Numbered from the stretch's first letter, positions 1-7,104 are shown. The stretch: 16,043 nucleotides of DNA from Corynebacterium sp. (GCA_030450335.1 JAKDIS010000053.1:1-16043); one strand, 5' to 3'. The notes: generated by a model not told the origin, from the letters alone. Made by a program: numbers and translations.

Positions 1-1
1 C

Positions 2-409
2 GCCGAGGCCGCCGGCCGCGAGACGAAGATCGGCGTCAACGCCTTCGTCATCCTGGAGGACACCGAGAAGCAGGCGCACGACAAGCTGCGTCACATCGTC
101 GACAACGCCAGCCGTCCCGCCGTGGAGGGCTTCCGCCAGTCGGTGAAGCAGGCCGGCCAGTCCACCGCCGACGGCCAGGGCATGTGGGCCAACTCCACCG
201 TGGAGGACCTGGTGCAGTACAACGACGGTTTCCGCACCGGCCTGATCGGCACCCACGAGCAGATCGAGGAACGCATCGACGGGCTGCGCCGCATCGGCGT
301 GGACCTCGTACTCACCGGTTACCTGCACTTCCAGGAGGAGGTCGAGCGTTTCGGCACCGAGATCATCCAGCCGTTGCGTGCCGCCCACCCCGCAGATGTC
401 CCCGCGTAG
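2..409 (+). CDS. sfnG: SfnG-type FMNH2-dependent dimethylsulfone monooxygenase, C-terminal part
   Basis: The 5' end lies outside the window. The open frame runs from base 2 to the TAG at 407-409 and gives the last 135 residues of a luciferase-like (LLM) flavin-dependent monooxygenase. The end of the chain carries a GLIGTHEQIEERI segment followed by GVDLVLTGYLHFQEEVERFG. This is the typical C-terminus of the SfnG/SsuD group, and the LTGYLHFQEEVE wording favours SfnG. SfnG enzymes use FMNH2 and O2 to oxidise dimethyl sulfone to methanesulfinate in the cytoplasm, so sulfur can be recovered when sulfate is short. The next gene is SfnB-like and overlaps this stop by 14 nt, which supports an sfn sulfur operon. 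SsuD alkanesulfonate monooxygenase is the main alternative, because the catalytic N-terminal half cannot be seen. Confidence 0.8.
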   Translation, partial: AEAAGRETKIGVNAFVILEDTEKQAHDKLRHIVDNASRPAVEGFRQSVKQAGQSTADGQGMWANSTVEDLVQYNDGFRTGLIGTHEQIEERIDGLRRIGVDLVLTGYLHFQEEVERFGTEIIQPLRAAHPADVPA

Positions 410-1499
410 CAGCGGGACGCGTCAGCCGCAGCAGCCGCGTCAGGCGCTCGTTGCCGACGCGGTCGAGCGGCTGCGGGCGTCCGGCCTGCTCGCCGCCACG
501 GTGCCCGCCCGCCTGGGCGGGCCCGAGCTGCCGGCCTCGGTGATCGCCGAGGTCCTGCGCATCCTCGCCTCCGGCGACGGCTCGCTCGGGCAGATCCCGC
601 AGAGCCACGTCGTCTTCACCCGCTGGCTGTTCACCGGCACCCACCCGCACGCCGAACGCCGCTGGGCCGACCTCCTGCTCGACGGTACGCTGGTCGCCAA
701 CGCCCAGGCCGAACGCGCACCCACCGTCCTGCAGGACGGACGCCTCACCGGGGAGAAGATCTTCTGCACCGGCTCCGCCTACGCCGACGTGCTCGCCGTC
801 ACCGCCCGACGTCCCGGCGAGGACCACCAGTCCCTGGTCGTCTTCCTGCCCGCCGACACGGCCGGCATCCGCGTCCTCGACGACTGGGGCGAGCACTCAC
901 CGCTCGGCCAGGAGTTCACCGCCTCGGGCACCGTGGTCCTCGACAATGTCGCCGTCCCGCCGGAGGCCGTGCGTGCCTTCGACACGGCATCGGGCCCGCC
1001 CGCCTACGGTGCCTTCGCCCAGCTGCTGCACACCGCCATCGACGTCGGCATCTCCGGTGCCGCGCTGGACGCCGCCCTCGCGCTCAGCCGCGACGGCGCT
1101 GCTGGCGCGTCCGGCCCCGACCCCGTGACCGCCCACCTGGCCGGCGACCTCGTCGCCGCCCAGTTCGCCGCCGAAGCCGTCCTGGAGAAGGCCGGACGCG
1201 CCGTCGACGACGCCTGGGCGCAGGGCGCCGCGGGCGATGTGTCCGCCGCCGCGTCGCTCGCGGTCGCCGCGGCGAAGACGACGACCGGACGGCTCACCGT
1301 CGACCTGGCGTCCCGCCTCTTCGAACTCACCGGCACCCGCGGGGTGACCGGCCCCGGTGTGGGCGACGGCGGGGACCTGGCGCGGCACTGGCGCGACCTA
1401 CGCACCCACACCCTGCACGAACGACGCCGCGACAAACTCGTCGTCCTCGGCCGTGCCGCGCTCACCGGCGAGGACCCCACACCCGGGCCCCGGCTGTGA
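396..1499 (+). CDS. sfnB: SfnB-family acyl-CoA-dehydrogenase-like sulfur acquisition oxidoreductase
   Basis: This 367-residue protein has the acyl-CoA dehydrogenase fold: an N-terminal helical part with SLGQIPQSHVVF, a middle beta part with VANAQAERAPTV and LTGEKIFCTGSAYAD, and a C-terminal helical bundle. Its end contains DLARHWRDLRTHTLHERRRDK, matching the ARHWRxxRTHTLHDPxRxK signature of SfnB and DszC-like proteins. Such flavoproteins accompany SfnG in sulfone and sulfonate use. The exact SfnB reaction is not well settled, but a flavin-dependent oxidation is expected. I chose ATG 396 because the chain then starts close to the first conserved helix. GTG 378 in the same frame would add six residues, and neither start has a strong Shine-Dalgarno, as is usual for translationally coupled genes. 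The start overlaps the sfnG stop. The protein is somewhat shorter than the usual roughly 390-400 residues, mainly at the N-terminus. Confidence 0.8.
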   Translation: MSPRSSGTRQPQQPRQALVADAVERLRASGLLAATVPARLGGPELPASVIAEVLRILASGDGSLGQIPQSHVVFTRWLFTGTHPHAERRWADLLLDGTLVANAQAERAPTVLQDGRLTGEKIFCTGSAYADVLAVTARRPGEDHQSLVVFLPADTAGIRVLDDWGEHSPLGQEFTASGTVVLDNVAVPPEAVRAFDTASGPPAYGAFAQLLHTAIDVGISGAALDAALALSRDGAAGASGPDPVTAHLAGDLVAAQFAAEAVLEKAGRAVDDAWAQGAAGDVSAAASLAVAAAKTTTGRLTVDLASRLFELTGTRGVTGPGVGDGGDLARHWRDLRTHTLHERRRDKLVVLGRAALTGEDPTPGPRL

Positions 1500-1513
1500 G
1501 CGGGGGCGACCGG

Positions 1514-1519
1514 TAACCT
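1514..1519 (+). promoter_or_regulatory. Candidate -10 element TAACCT of a leaderless promoter
   Basis: TAACCT fits the actinobacterial TANNNT -10 motif. Its last T is separated by exactly 7 nt (GCGGGGC) from the ATG at 1527, which would put the transcription start on the A of the start codon. The 27-nt gap after sfnB has no convincing Shine-Dalgarno, as expected for a leaderless message. This would separate expression of the following gene from the sfn genes. It is a motif-only prediction. Confidence 0.45.
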
Positions 1520-1526
1520 GCGGGGC

Positions 1527-2825
1527 ATGACTTTCAGCGTCCCGCCGGTACCGCCCTCCGCCGTCTACTGGACGACGCTCGACACCGACGGGGGCGGTGG
1601 GGGTTCCGAAGGCATTGAGGACGCCGACCTGCGCTTCCTCGTCGCCGGGCTGATGGACACCCACGGGGCGCTGCGCGCGGTCGTGGCGCCGGACGGGACG
1701 TGCACCGTACCCGAACAGGCCTCCTTCGCCCCGGGCGACGTGATCGCCGAGGAGCGCACGGGCCCCGGCGCGCTCGCCGCGTCCCTCGACCCGGCGTCCG
1801 GGCAGGTGTGGCGGGTCAGTCTGCTCTCGCCGGCGCGGCTGCTGCTGTGCGTGTACCGCGGGATCGTGGACGCGGAGTCCTGGGCCACCCTCGTCGCCGA
1901 CGCCCGGTCCCTGCTGGGAGGTCACGCGGTCGCCCCGGCGGGCGACTGGGGTCCGCAGGCGCAGATGGACCCGCCTGCACCGTTCGACGGGGGCGGGCCG
2001 TCGACGTACAAGACCTTCGACGTCAGCGACGCCGACGCCCTGCTCGAACTGCTCCCCGCCCAACTCGGGGTGAGCCACGACGAGATCATGCTCGCCGCGG
2101 TCCTGCTGGCCCGCGCGTCCGCCGGGATGCCGGACGCCCCGGTGGCGCTGCGTGCCCGCGGGCGGACCTCGCCGTTGACGCCCGGCGTGGGTCGTACCGT
2201 CGGACGCCTTGACCGCCAGTACGGGGTCGCCGCGCCGCCCGGGCTGGACGGTGCATCACTGCTCACCGGCGGCCCGGCCGTGCTGGCCACGCTGACGCAC
2301 GTGCGCGACGCGCTGCGCGGCGGCGCAACGACCGATGCAGCGTCCGGCGCTGTACCGGCGGCGACGGTGGAGGTCAGCGCGGCGAAGGTGTCGGTGTCCG
2401 GGCCGGTGCGTCCGGTCGACGGGGTGCCGCACGTGATCCTGGGGACCCAGCGTCTGGCGCGGGTGACGGTGGTCGACGAACATGGCGGTGCCGGTGGCGA
2501 ACTCATCTGGCCGCACCTGGAGCAGGCGCTGATCAGCCTGTCCGCCCTGGCACGGCTCATCGAGGCCGGGGTCACGGAAACCGCGACACCCGTTCCGGCG
2601 ACCTCGATCAACCTCTTCGGCCGGGGGTCGCTCACCGCCGACCGCACCGTGGACCTGTCCCGGCTGCCCGAGGTCAACGGTTTCGAGGTGGTCAAACGGC
2701 TGCAGTCCACCCACCCCGGCGGCACCACGCTGGTGCGTCTGCCCGGGGTCACCGACCCGAAGGCCACGGGCGGACGCTCCGGGCGGGTCGGTAGCGGCGT
2801 GACCGGCCGGCTGATCACCGGCTGA
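1527..2825 (+). CDS. Free-standing, catalytically degenerate NRPS epimerization/condensation-like protein
   Basis: This 432-residue protein resembles the E subtype of the NRPS condensation superfamily but has no A, T or TE domain. The segment DTHGALRAVV (about residue 45) matches the HxALR region. LLLCVYRGIVDAESW matches the E-domain LxxxxHHLVVDGVSW site, with both histidines replaced by Y110 and R111 while D115 and SW are kept. RARGRT (209-214) replaces the EGHGRE motif, so the catalytic Glu is Arg. GRTVG (222-226) matches the SRTVG element. The N-terminal LTPxQxxFF core is absent, and about 80 C-terminal residues extend past the recognisable fold. Neither epimerization nor condensation by the usual mechanism is expected. 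Its closest visible relative is the E* domain inside the NRPS at 7222-14040, which shares THGALR and SGxVWR. A structural, chaperone or docking role is possible but unproven. It converges with the acyltransferase gene, 20 bp away. Confidence 0.6.
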   Translation: MTFSVPPVPPSAVYWTTLDTDGGGGGSEGIEDADLRFLVAGLMDTHGALRAVVAPDGTCTVPEQASFAPGDVIAEERTGPGALAASLDPASGQVWRVSLLSPARLLLCVYRGIVDAESWATLVADARSLLGGHAVAPAGDWGPQAQMDPPAPFDGGGPSTYKTFDVSDADALLELLPAQLGVSHDEIMLAAVLLARASAGMPDAPVALRARGRTSPLTPGVGRTVGRLDRQYGVAAPPGLDGASLLTGGPAVLATLTHVRDALRGGATTDAASGAVPAATVEVSAAKVSVSGPVRPVDGVPHVILGTQRLARVTVVDEHGGAGGELIWPHLEQALISLSALARLIEAGVTETATPVPATSINLFGRGSLTADRTVDLSRLPEVNGFEVVKRLQSTHPGGTTLVRLPGVTDPKATGGRSGRVGSGVTGRLITG

Positions 2826-2845
2826 CCAGCCACCAGCGGGCGTGC

Positions 2846-3571
2846 CTACGCCAGGTCGCCGTCCTGAGGGTCGCCGAGCAGGCGGGACCGCGGGTCCACG
2901 CCGGCACCCGGCCAGAAGAACAGGCGCACCCGACGGTCCGCACGCTGCTGCCACTGCCCGGCGTCCACCCCGCCGCCCCGGCTCATCACCCGGTGCACCC
3001 GGTGGTTGGAGACGTCCGGCTCGGCCATCACCAGCCGGCACTCCGGGTCGGACTGCAGCAGCCGGTCGGCGAACGCCCCGACGAAGGGGCCGAAGATGCC
3101 CTTGCCCGTCAACGTCGCCTCGCCGACGGCCACGTGGAAGCCCAGGTCGTGGGGTTCGGAGGCGTAGGCCATGCCGATCTCGTCGCGGCGCGGCCGGTAG
3201 ATCTCCATGTAGCCGACGTCCGTCGGACCGTCCGGCCCCTCGTAGGACAGGATCAGGGGGACGGCGTAGGTGGTGGAGAGCTTCGCTGTCCAGTCCGCCG
3301 CCCACTGCTGCGCCGGCCAGGCCTGGTCCCAGGTCTCCACGAGGTGGGGGCGGTTCATCCACTCAGAGACCATCTGCGCGTCCGTGTCCGGGTCCGCCAC
3401 GCGCAGGGTGATGCCGTCGGTGCCCGATCCGGCGCCTCCGGTGCGGTACTCGACCGGGATCTGCGGTGCGGAGTCCAGGTACTCGCTGTCGGGGAGGTCG
3501 GTGCGCAGCCGGTGCAGCACGCTGAGGTCCGTTCCTGTGTTTCGATCATCGGTGAGGTTCTTCTCGGTCAC
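2846..3571 (-). CDS. GNAT siderophore N-acyltransferase (MbtK/IucB/RhbD-like)
   Basis: This 241-residue GNAT-fold protein belongs to the siderophore acyltransferase family (IucB, RhbD, MbtK). Visible family features are WMNRPHLVETWDQAWP (71-86), GYMEIYRPRRDEIGMAY (120-136), DLGFHVAVGE (142-151, the usual DLGxHxxIG) and MAEPDVSNHRVHRVM (182-196, the usual xEPDxxNxxA). The family acylates the N6-hydroxyl amine of hydroxylysine or hydroxyornithine to make a hydroxamate iron ligand. It pairs with the divergent lysine N-hydroxylase, as MbtK pairs with MbtG. The acyl donor (acetyl, succinyl or a longer chain) cannot be read from the sequence. Start: GTG 3571, preceded on the minus strand by purine-rich AGGAGAAGGCAGG. 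The N-terminal 50 residues are poorly conserved, and the C-terminal 40 are Arg/Gly rich and unlike the family. A DtxR-like box lies in the divergent control region. Confidence 0.8.
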   Translation of the reverse strand: MTEKNLTDDRNTGTDLSVLHRLRTDLPDSEYLDSAPQIPVEYRTGGAGSGTDGITLRVADPDTDAQMVSEWMNRPHLVETWDQAWPAQQWAADWTAKLSTTYAVPLILSYEGPDGPTDVGYMEIYRPRRDEIGMAYASEPHDLGFHVAVGEATLTGKGIFGPFVGAFADRLLQSDPECRLVMAEPDVSNHRVHRVMSRGGGVDAGQWQQRADRRVRLFFWPGAGVDPRSRLLGDPQDGDLA

Positions 3572-3605
3572 AGTTCCTGCCTTCTCCTGCTGGTCATGCC
3601 GCAGA

Positions 3606-3612
3606 TATGATA
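3606..3612. promoter_or_regulatory. Overlapping divergent -10 hexamers (TATGAT + / TATCAT -)
   Basis: The short AT-rich island GATATGATAC sits in an otherwise GC-rich region. TATGAT at 3606-3611 on the plus strand would serve the N-hydroxylase. TATCAT (complement of 3607-3612) would serve the acyltransferase, leaving a leader of about 29 nt before GTG 3571. No clear -35 is seen for either. The adjacent palindrome at 3614-3632 would cover the plus transcription start and the minus spacer. Confidence 0.4.
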
Positions 3613-3613
3613 C

Positions 3614-3632
3614 TTAGGGATCCCTACCCTTT
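3614..3632. promoter_or_regulatory. Candidate DtxR/IdeR iron-responsive operator
   Basis: TTAGGGATCCCTACCCTTT matches 12 of 19 positions of the DtxR/IdeR consensus TTAGGTTAGCCTAACCTAA, counted by eye. It contains a perfect 12-bp palindrome, TAGGGATCCCTA (3615-3626). It lies next to the divergent -10 elements between the siderophore acyltransferase and N-hydroxylase genes, where an iron-loaded DtxR-type repressor would block both. The match is moderate, so this is a candidate only. Confidence 0.5.
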
Positions 3633-3715
3633 GATAAGGGCTGCCGTGACAGAGTAGCGTGCCACAGGAACAGTCTGACATCCATCGTCGCCCAACGACA
3701 GGAGCACCCCTCACA

Positions 3716-5071
3716 GTGTCGAACCCTTCACTCGTCATCCTCGGCGCCGGGCCCAAGGCGGTCGCCGTCCAGGCCAAGGCTCACGCCCTGCGAAGCCTCG
3801 GCCTGCCGGCACCGACGATCACCGTCGTCGACCACCAGGGGGTGGGTGGCAACTGGCGCGCCGGCGGCGGATGGACGGACGGACGCCACCAGCTTGGCAC
3901 GTCCCCCACCAAGGACGTCGGATTCCCCTACCGCACCCGCATCGCAGGGCAGGGTCCAGGAAATGGCACAGGAAATGGCACAGGACAGGAGGCGAACCGC
4001 GCGGTCGACCGCGCACTGCTCGACGTCAGCTGGACGAGTTTCCTGGTCGCCACCGACCGTTACGCCTGGTGGGTCGACCACGGCCACCCCAACCCCCGGC
4101 ACTACCTGTGGGCCGACTACCTGCGCTGGGTCGCCGCACGATCCCACATGACGCTGGTCAACGGCCAGGTCACCCGCCTGGGCCTGCGGGACGGCTCGGG
4201 CAGCTCGGGCTGGTCACTGTCGGTCGACCGGATCGACGGCACGACCTCACGACTGGAGGCCGACGCCCTGATGCTCACCGGCCCGGGACGTTCCGACCGA
4301 CGCATCGCCCCGCTGCCCACGGTGTACTCCGTGGCAGGGTTCTGGCAGGCGGTGTCGTCGGCCCAGCTGCCCCCGGCCTCCCGGGTGGCGGTGATCGGCG
4401 GCGGGGAGACCGCGGCCAGCGTCGTGGAGGAACTCATCGGCCACGACGTGGTCGACATCGCCGTCATCTCCCCCACGCCCACGATCTTCACCCGCGCCGA
4501 GGGCTCCTTCGAGAACGAGCTCTACACCGACCCGGGCCTGTGGTCGAGCCTGGACGAGTCCGACCGCGCCGACGTGATCAACCGGTGCGACCGCGGCGTG
4601 TTCTCCGCACAGGTGCAGGAGAAGCTCATGGCCGAGGACCGGGTCAACCACGTCCGCGGGCGCGTCACCGGCGTGCACGGCCGGGACGGTGGAGCCGGCA
4701 TGGCCGAGGTGCAGATCGGTGACCGTACCGAGCTCGTCGACCTCGTCGTCGACGCCCGCGGCAACTCGCCGTTGTGGTTCACCCGCATGATGAACGACCA
4801 GGTCGTCGCCCGGCTCATCGGTGCCTGCGGCGGGGCGGTCACCCCGTCCGGCGTGATGGACCGCATCGGCGCCGACCTCTCCCTGACCGGTATGGACCCC
4901 ACCCTGTTCCTGCCCACGGTCTCCGGCTGGCACCAGGGCCCCGGCCTGGCCAACCTGAGCTGCCTCGGCGAACTCTCCGACCGTGTCCTGGCCGGCCTCG
5001 GCGCCGGCTGCGCCCCGGACCCGGAGTCCCTGCGACACGCCCCCTCCCGTCCCGAAAGGACCACTCTGTGA
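3716..5071 (+). CDS. mbtG: MbtG-like L-lysine (or ornithine) N-monooxygenase
   Basis: This 451-residue protein resembles mycobactin lysine N-hydroxylase MbtG along its whole length. It has LVILGAGPKAVAVQAKA (FAD-binding, residues 6-22), GVGGNWRAGGGWTDG, LGTSPTKDVGFPYR, the NADPH-binding VIGGGETAASVVEEL (from residue 226), ISPTPTIFTRAEGSFENELY, and LSCLGELSDRVL near the end. These cytoplasmic flavoenzymes hydroxylate the side-chain amine of lysine with NADPH and O2, which supplies the hydroxamate nitrogen of a siderophore. Start: GTG 3716, because AGGAG at 3700-3704 is well placed and the chain then begins SNPSLVILGAG, as in MbtG. The upstream in-frame GTG 3659 would add 19 unconserved residues. 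A duplicated 12-bp unit gives an extra GNGTGNGTG loop near residue 85. The stop overlaps the next start as GTGA. Ornithine cannot be excluded as substrate. Confidence 0.85.
   Translation: MSNPSLVILGAGPKAVAVQAKAHALRSLGLPAPTITVVDHQGVGGNWRAGGGWTDGRHQLGTSPTKDVGFPYRTRIAGQGPGNGTGNGTGQEANRAVDRALLDVSWTSFLVATDRYAWWVDHGHPNPRHYLWADYLRWVAARSHMTLVNGQVTRLGLRDGSGSSGWSLSVDRIDGTTSRLEADALMLTGPGRSDRRIAPLPTVYSVAGFWQAVSSAQLPPASRVAVIGGGETAASVVEELIGHDVVDIAVISPTPTIFTRAEGSFENELYTDPGLWSSLDESDRADVINRCDRGVFSAQVQEKLMAEDRVNHVRGRVTGVHGRDGGAGMAEVQIGDRTELVDLVVDARGNSPLWFTRMMNDQVVARLIGACGGAVTPSGVMDRIGADLSLTGMDPTLFLPTVSGWHQGPGLANLSCLGELSDRVLAGLGAGCAPDPESLRHAPSRPERTTL
3958..3981 (+). repeat. 12-bp tandem duplication in the N-hydroxylase gene
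   Basis: The unit AGGAAATGGCAC occurs twice in direct succession and keeps the frame, encoding GNGTGNGTG. It lies in a variable loop between the conserved YRTRI and the Trp/Arg-rich TSFLVATDRYAWW segment. It looks like a slippage duplication in a loop that tolerates length changes. Confidence 0.8.
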
Positions 5072-6822
5072 CCGCACCCGACACCGTGCGCCCGTACACC
5101 GGCCGTGACGGCGACCTGCGCTTCGGCCCCGCCGCCCCCATCGAACCGTCCACCCTGGACGCGCTGCTGCACGACACGCTCACCACCGGTGGCGACGCCA
5201 CCGCCGTGATCGGCGACGGCGGGACGCTGACCTACGCCGAGCTGGACCGCAGGTCCAGCGCCGTGGCCCGCCACCTGCGCGCCAACGGCATCGGCACCGG
5301 CGACCGGGTCGTGGTGCTCGCCCACCGCTGCGGGTGGCTGCCCGTCGTCGCCGCCGGCGTGATCCGCGCCGGCGCGGTCTACGTCCCCGTCGACGCGTCC
5401 TACCCGCACGAACGCGTCGCCTTCATCCTCGAGGACTGCGCCCCCGCCGCCGCCTTCGCCCTCGGCGGGGCGTCGCTGCCCCGGCAGGACGGCACGCAGG
5501 ACGTGGCGCTGCCGGGCGGGACCGTCACCGACGACTCCGCTCTGGGACGACGGTTCCTCAGCGACGCCACTGATGCCGCGGACGCCGCTGCGTCCGGCGC
5601 GTCCTTCGACCCCTCCGAGCAGTCGCGTCCGGTGACCCCCACCGACCACTGCTACCTGATCTACACCTCCGGAACGACCGGCACACCCAAGGGCGCGTTG
5701 AACACGCACATCGGCGTGGCCGCGCACTTCCAGTGGATGGGGCGGGTCATGGGCGCAGGTGCCGGCGACGGCGCCGGGACCCCGATCCGGATGCTGCAGA
5801 AGGCGCCCGTCGGCTTCGACGTCGGCGTGGCCGAGCTGCTCGGCCCGCTGGCCACCGGCGGCACCGTGGTCGTGCCCGGTCCCGAGTGGTGGCCCGGTGA
5901 CGTGGACACGATGGTGCAGATGATCTCCGTGCACGAGGTCACCGTGCTGTCGATGGTGCCGTCGCTGATGCGGGTGCTGCTCGACGTCCTCGACGACTTC
6001 GGCACCCCCCTGTCGTCGCTGTCGAACATCCGTCACCTGCTGCTCGGCGGCGAGGCGGTACCGGCCGACGTGGTGCGGCGCGCCCGCGACGGCATCGGCT
6101 GCCGCGTGCACGGGCTCTACGGTCCCACCGAGGCGGCGATGGACGTGACGTGGGTGGAGTACACCGACGAGCTCGTGGCCGCCGCGGACTTCGACGACCG
6201 TGCCAGCCTGCTGGGCCTGCCCGAGGACAACGTGGGCGTCTACGTCATCGACGAGGACGGTGTCGAGGTCGACCCGTCCGGGAACGGTGGGGCCAACGGG
6301 AACGGAGAAAACAGCTGGTCGCGTCCCGGAGAGCTGTGCATCTCCGGGCCGCAGGTCGGTGGCGGCTACTTCGGACGCGCCGAGCTGAGCTCGCAGGTCT
6401 TCGTGGAGTCGCTGGAGCCGCAGGTCGACGGCGGGCGGATGTACCGCACCGGCGACGTGGTCTCCTGGACCGAGGTCGACGGCAGCCGCATGCTGCAGTT
6501 CCTGGGGCGCATCGGCGACCAGGTGAAGATCCGCGGCAACCGTGTGGAGCTCGGCGAGGTCGAGTCGCGTCTGCGTGAGCTCGACGGGGTGCGCCAGGCC
6601 GGTGCCGTGGCCGTGAACCGGGCCGGGGCGGACACCCTGCTGGCCTTCGTCGTGCTCGACGGTTCGGATGCCGAGGCAGGCGCTGACCTGTCGGCGCAGC
6701 TGGCGCAGCACGTGCCCGAGTACATGGTGCCCACCCGGATCACCGTGCTCGACGCCCTGCCGGTCAGCCCCAACGGCAAGCTGGACCGCACGGCACTGCG
6801 CGGGCTCGCCGACCGGCGCTAG
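5068..6822 (+). CDS. Free-standing amino-acid adenylation (NRPS A domain) enzyme
   Basis: This 584-residue protein is one complete adenylation domain with no carrier or condensation domain. Motifs in order: TYAELDRRSSAVARHLR (A1), LIYTSGTTGTPKG (A3, Y199), VGFDVGVAELL (A4), LYGPTEAAMDVTW (A5, Y351), GELCISGPQVGGGYF (A6), MYRTGDVV (A7), LGRIGDQVKIRGNRVELGEVE (A8) and SPNGKLDR with catalytic K571 (A10). It would activate an amino acid as AMP ester and load a carrier in trans. The natural acceptor is the second carrier of the 7222-14040 NRPS, whose module lacks an A domain. By-eye specificity residues are D,V,A,S,L,G,L,M,D,K, partly like serine and partly like hydroxyornithine codes. It overlaps mbtG by GTGA (RBS GAAAGGA at 5054-5060), which favours an N-hydroxylated lysine or a related substrate. 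A Gly/Asn-rich insertion precedes A6. Confidence 0.85.
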   Translation: MTAPDTVRPYTGRDGDLRFGPAAPIEPSTLDALLHDTLTTGGDATAVIGDGGTLTYAELDRRSSAVARHLRANGIGTGDRVVVLAHRCGWLPVVAAGVIRAGAVYVPVDASYPHERVAFILEDCAPAAAFALGGASLPRQDGTQDVALPGGTVTDDSALGRRFLSDATDAADAAASGASFDPSEQSRPVTPTDHCYLIYTSGTTGTPKGALNTHIGVAAHFQWMGRVMGAGAGDGAGTPIRMLQKAPVGFDVGVAELLGPLATGGTVVVPGPEWWPGDVDTMVQMISVHEVTVLSMVPSLMRVLLDVLDDFGTPLSSLSNIRHLLLGGEAVPADVVRRARDGIGCRVHGLYGPTEAAMDVTWVEYTDELVAAADFDDRASLLGLPEDNVGVYVIDEDGVEVDPSGNGGANGNGENSWSRPGELCISGPQVGGGYFGRAELSSQVFVESLEPQVDGGRMYRTGDVVSWTEVDGSRMLQFLGRIGDQVKIRGNRVELGEVESRLRELDGVRQAGAVAVNRAGADTLLAFVVLDGSDAEAGADLSAQLAQHVPEYMVPTRITVLDALPVSPNGKLDRTALRGLADRR

Positions 6823-6826
6823 AGCT

Positions 6827-6847
6827 GGTCTAGCGCTGCTCTAGACC
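6827..6847. terminator. Hairpin between convergent genes
   Basis: GGTCTAG (6827-6833), a 7-nt loop and CTAGACC (6841-6847) form a perfect 7-bp inverted repeat. It fills the 18-bp gap between the A-enzyme stop (6820-6822) and the carrier-protein stop (6841-6843, on the other strand). It may act on both transcripts. There is no U-tract and the stem is short, so its efficiency as a terminator is uncertain. Confidence 0.4.
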
Positions 6848-7104
6848 TGGTCGGTGAGCAGCTCGCGCCAGGCGTCCACCGAGCTGTCCTCGGCGAGGTC
6901 GGCGAAGTCGGCCTCGAACCCCTCCCTGCGCAGGAAGGTCACGATCTCCACCAGACGCACCGAGTCCAGCCCCTGGTCCATGAGCTCCTCGTCGGTGTCG
7001 ATCTGGGACACCTCGATGTTCAGCAACTCCGCCACGCGGGCGAGCAGCCGGCCCATCGTCGCCTCGACCCTGTCGTCGACCTTGCCGTCAGCACCGTCAG
7101 CCAT
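6841..7104 (-). CDS. Free-standing aryl carrier protein (EntB C-terminal ArCP-like)
   Basis: This 87-residue acyl/aryl carrier protein has the phosphopantetheine attachment motif MDQGLDSVRLVEI with Ser48. The GLDSVR wording and the end SSVDAWRELLTDQV match the ArCP at the C-terminus of EntB/DhbB isochorismatases (GLDSVRMM and TIDAWWKLL), so it should hold the aryl cap activated by the DhbE-like ligase. Here the carrier is free-standing, with no isochorismatase fused to it. Start: ATG 7104, preceded on the minus strand by AAGAGGTG at good spacing. The frame stays open far upstream, but that part is antisense to the NRPS and is not carrier-like. It is transcribed divergently from the NRPS and shares a 117-bp control region holding a DtxR-like box. 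A PPTase encoded elsewhere is required for activation. Confidence 0.85.
   Translation of the reverse strand: MADGADGKVDDRVEATMGRLLARVAELLNIEVSQIDTDEELMDQGLDSVRLVEIVTFLRREGFEADFADLAEDSSVDAWRELLTDQV

Noticed and set aside
2842..3411. Plus-strand frame opposite the acyltransferase
   Set aside because: It encodes a Pro/Arg/Gly-rich low-complexity chain, while the minus strand shows clear siderophore acyltransferase motifs.
3659..3715. GTG 3659 as the mbtG start
   Set aside because: It would add 19 residues not seen in MbtG, has no good RBS, and GTG 3716 has AGGAG and the family-like N-terminus.
4522..6711. Minus-strand open frame of about 729 residues opposite mbtG and the A enzyme
   Set aside because: Its composition is biased to His, Gly, Val and Gln with no family motifs. 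It mirrors the codon bias of two well-supported plus-strand genes.
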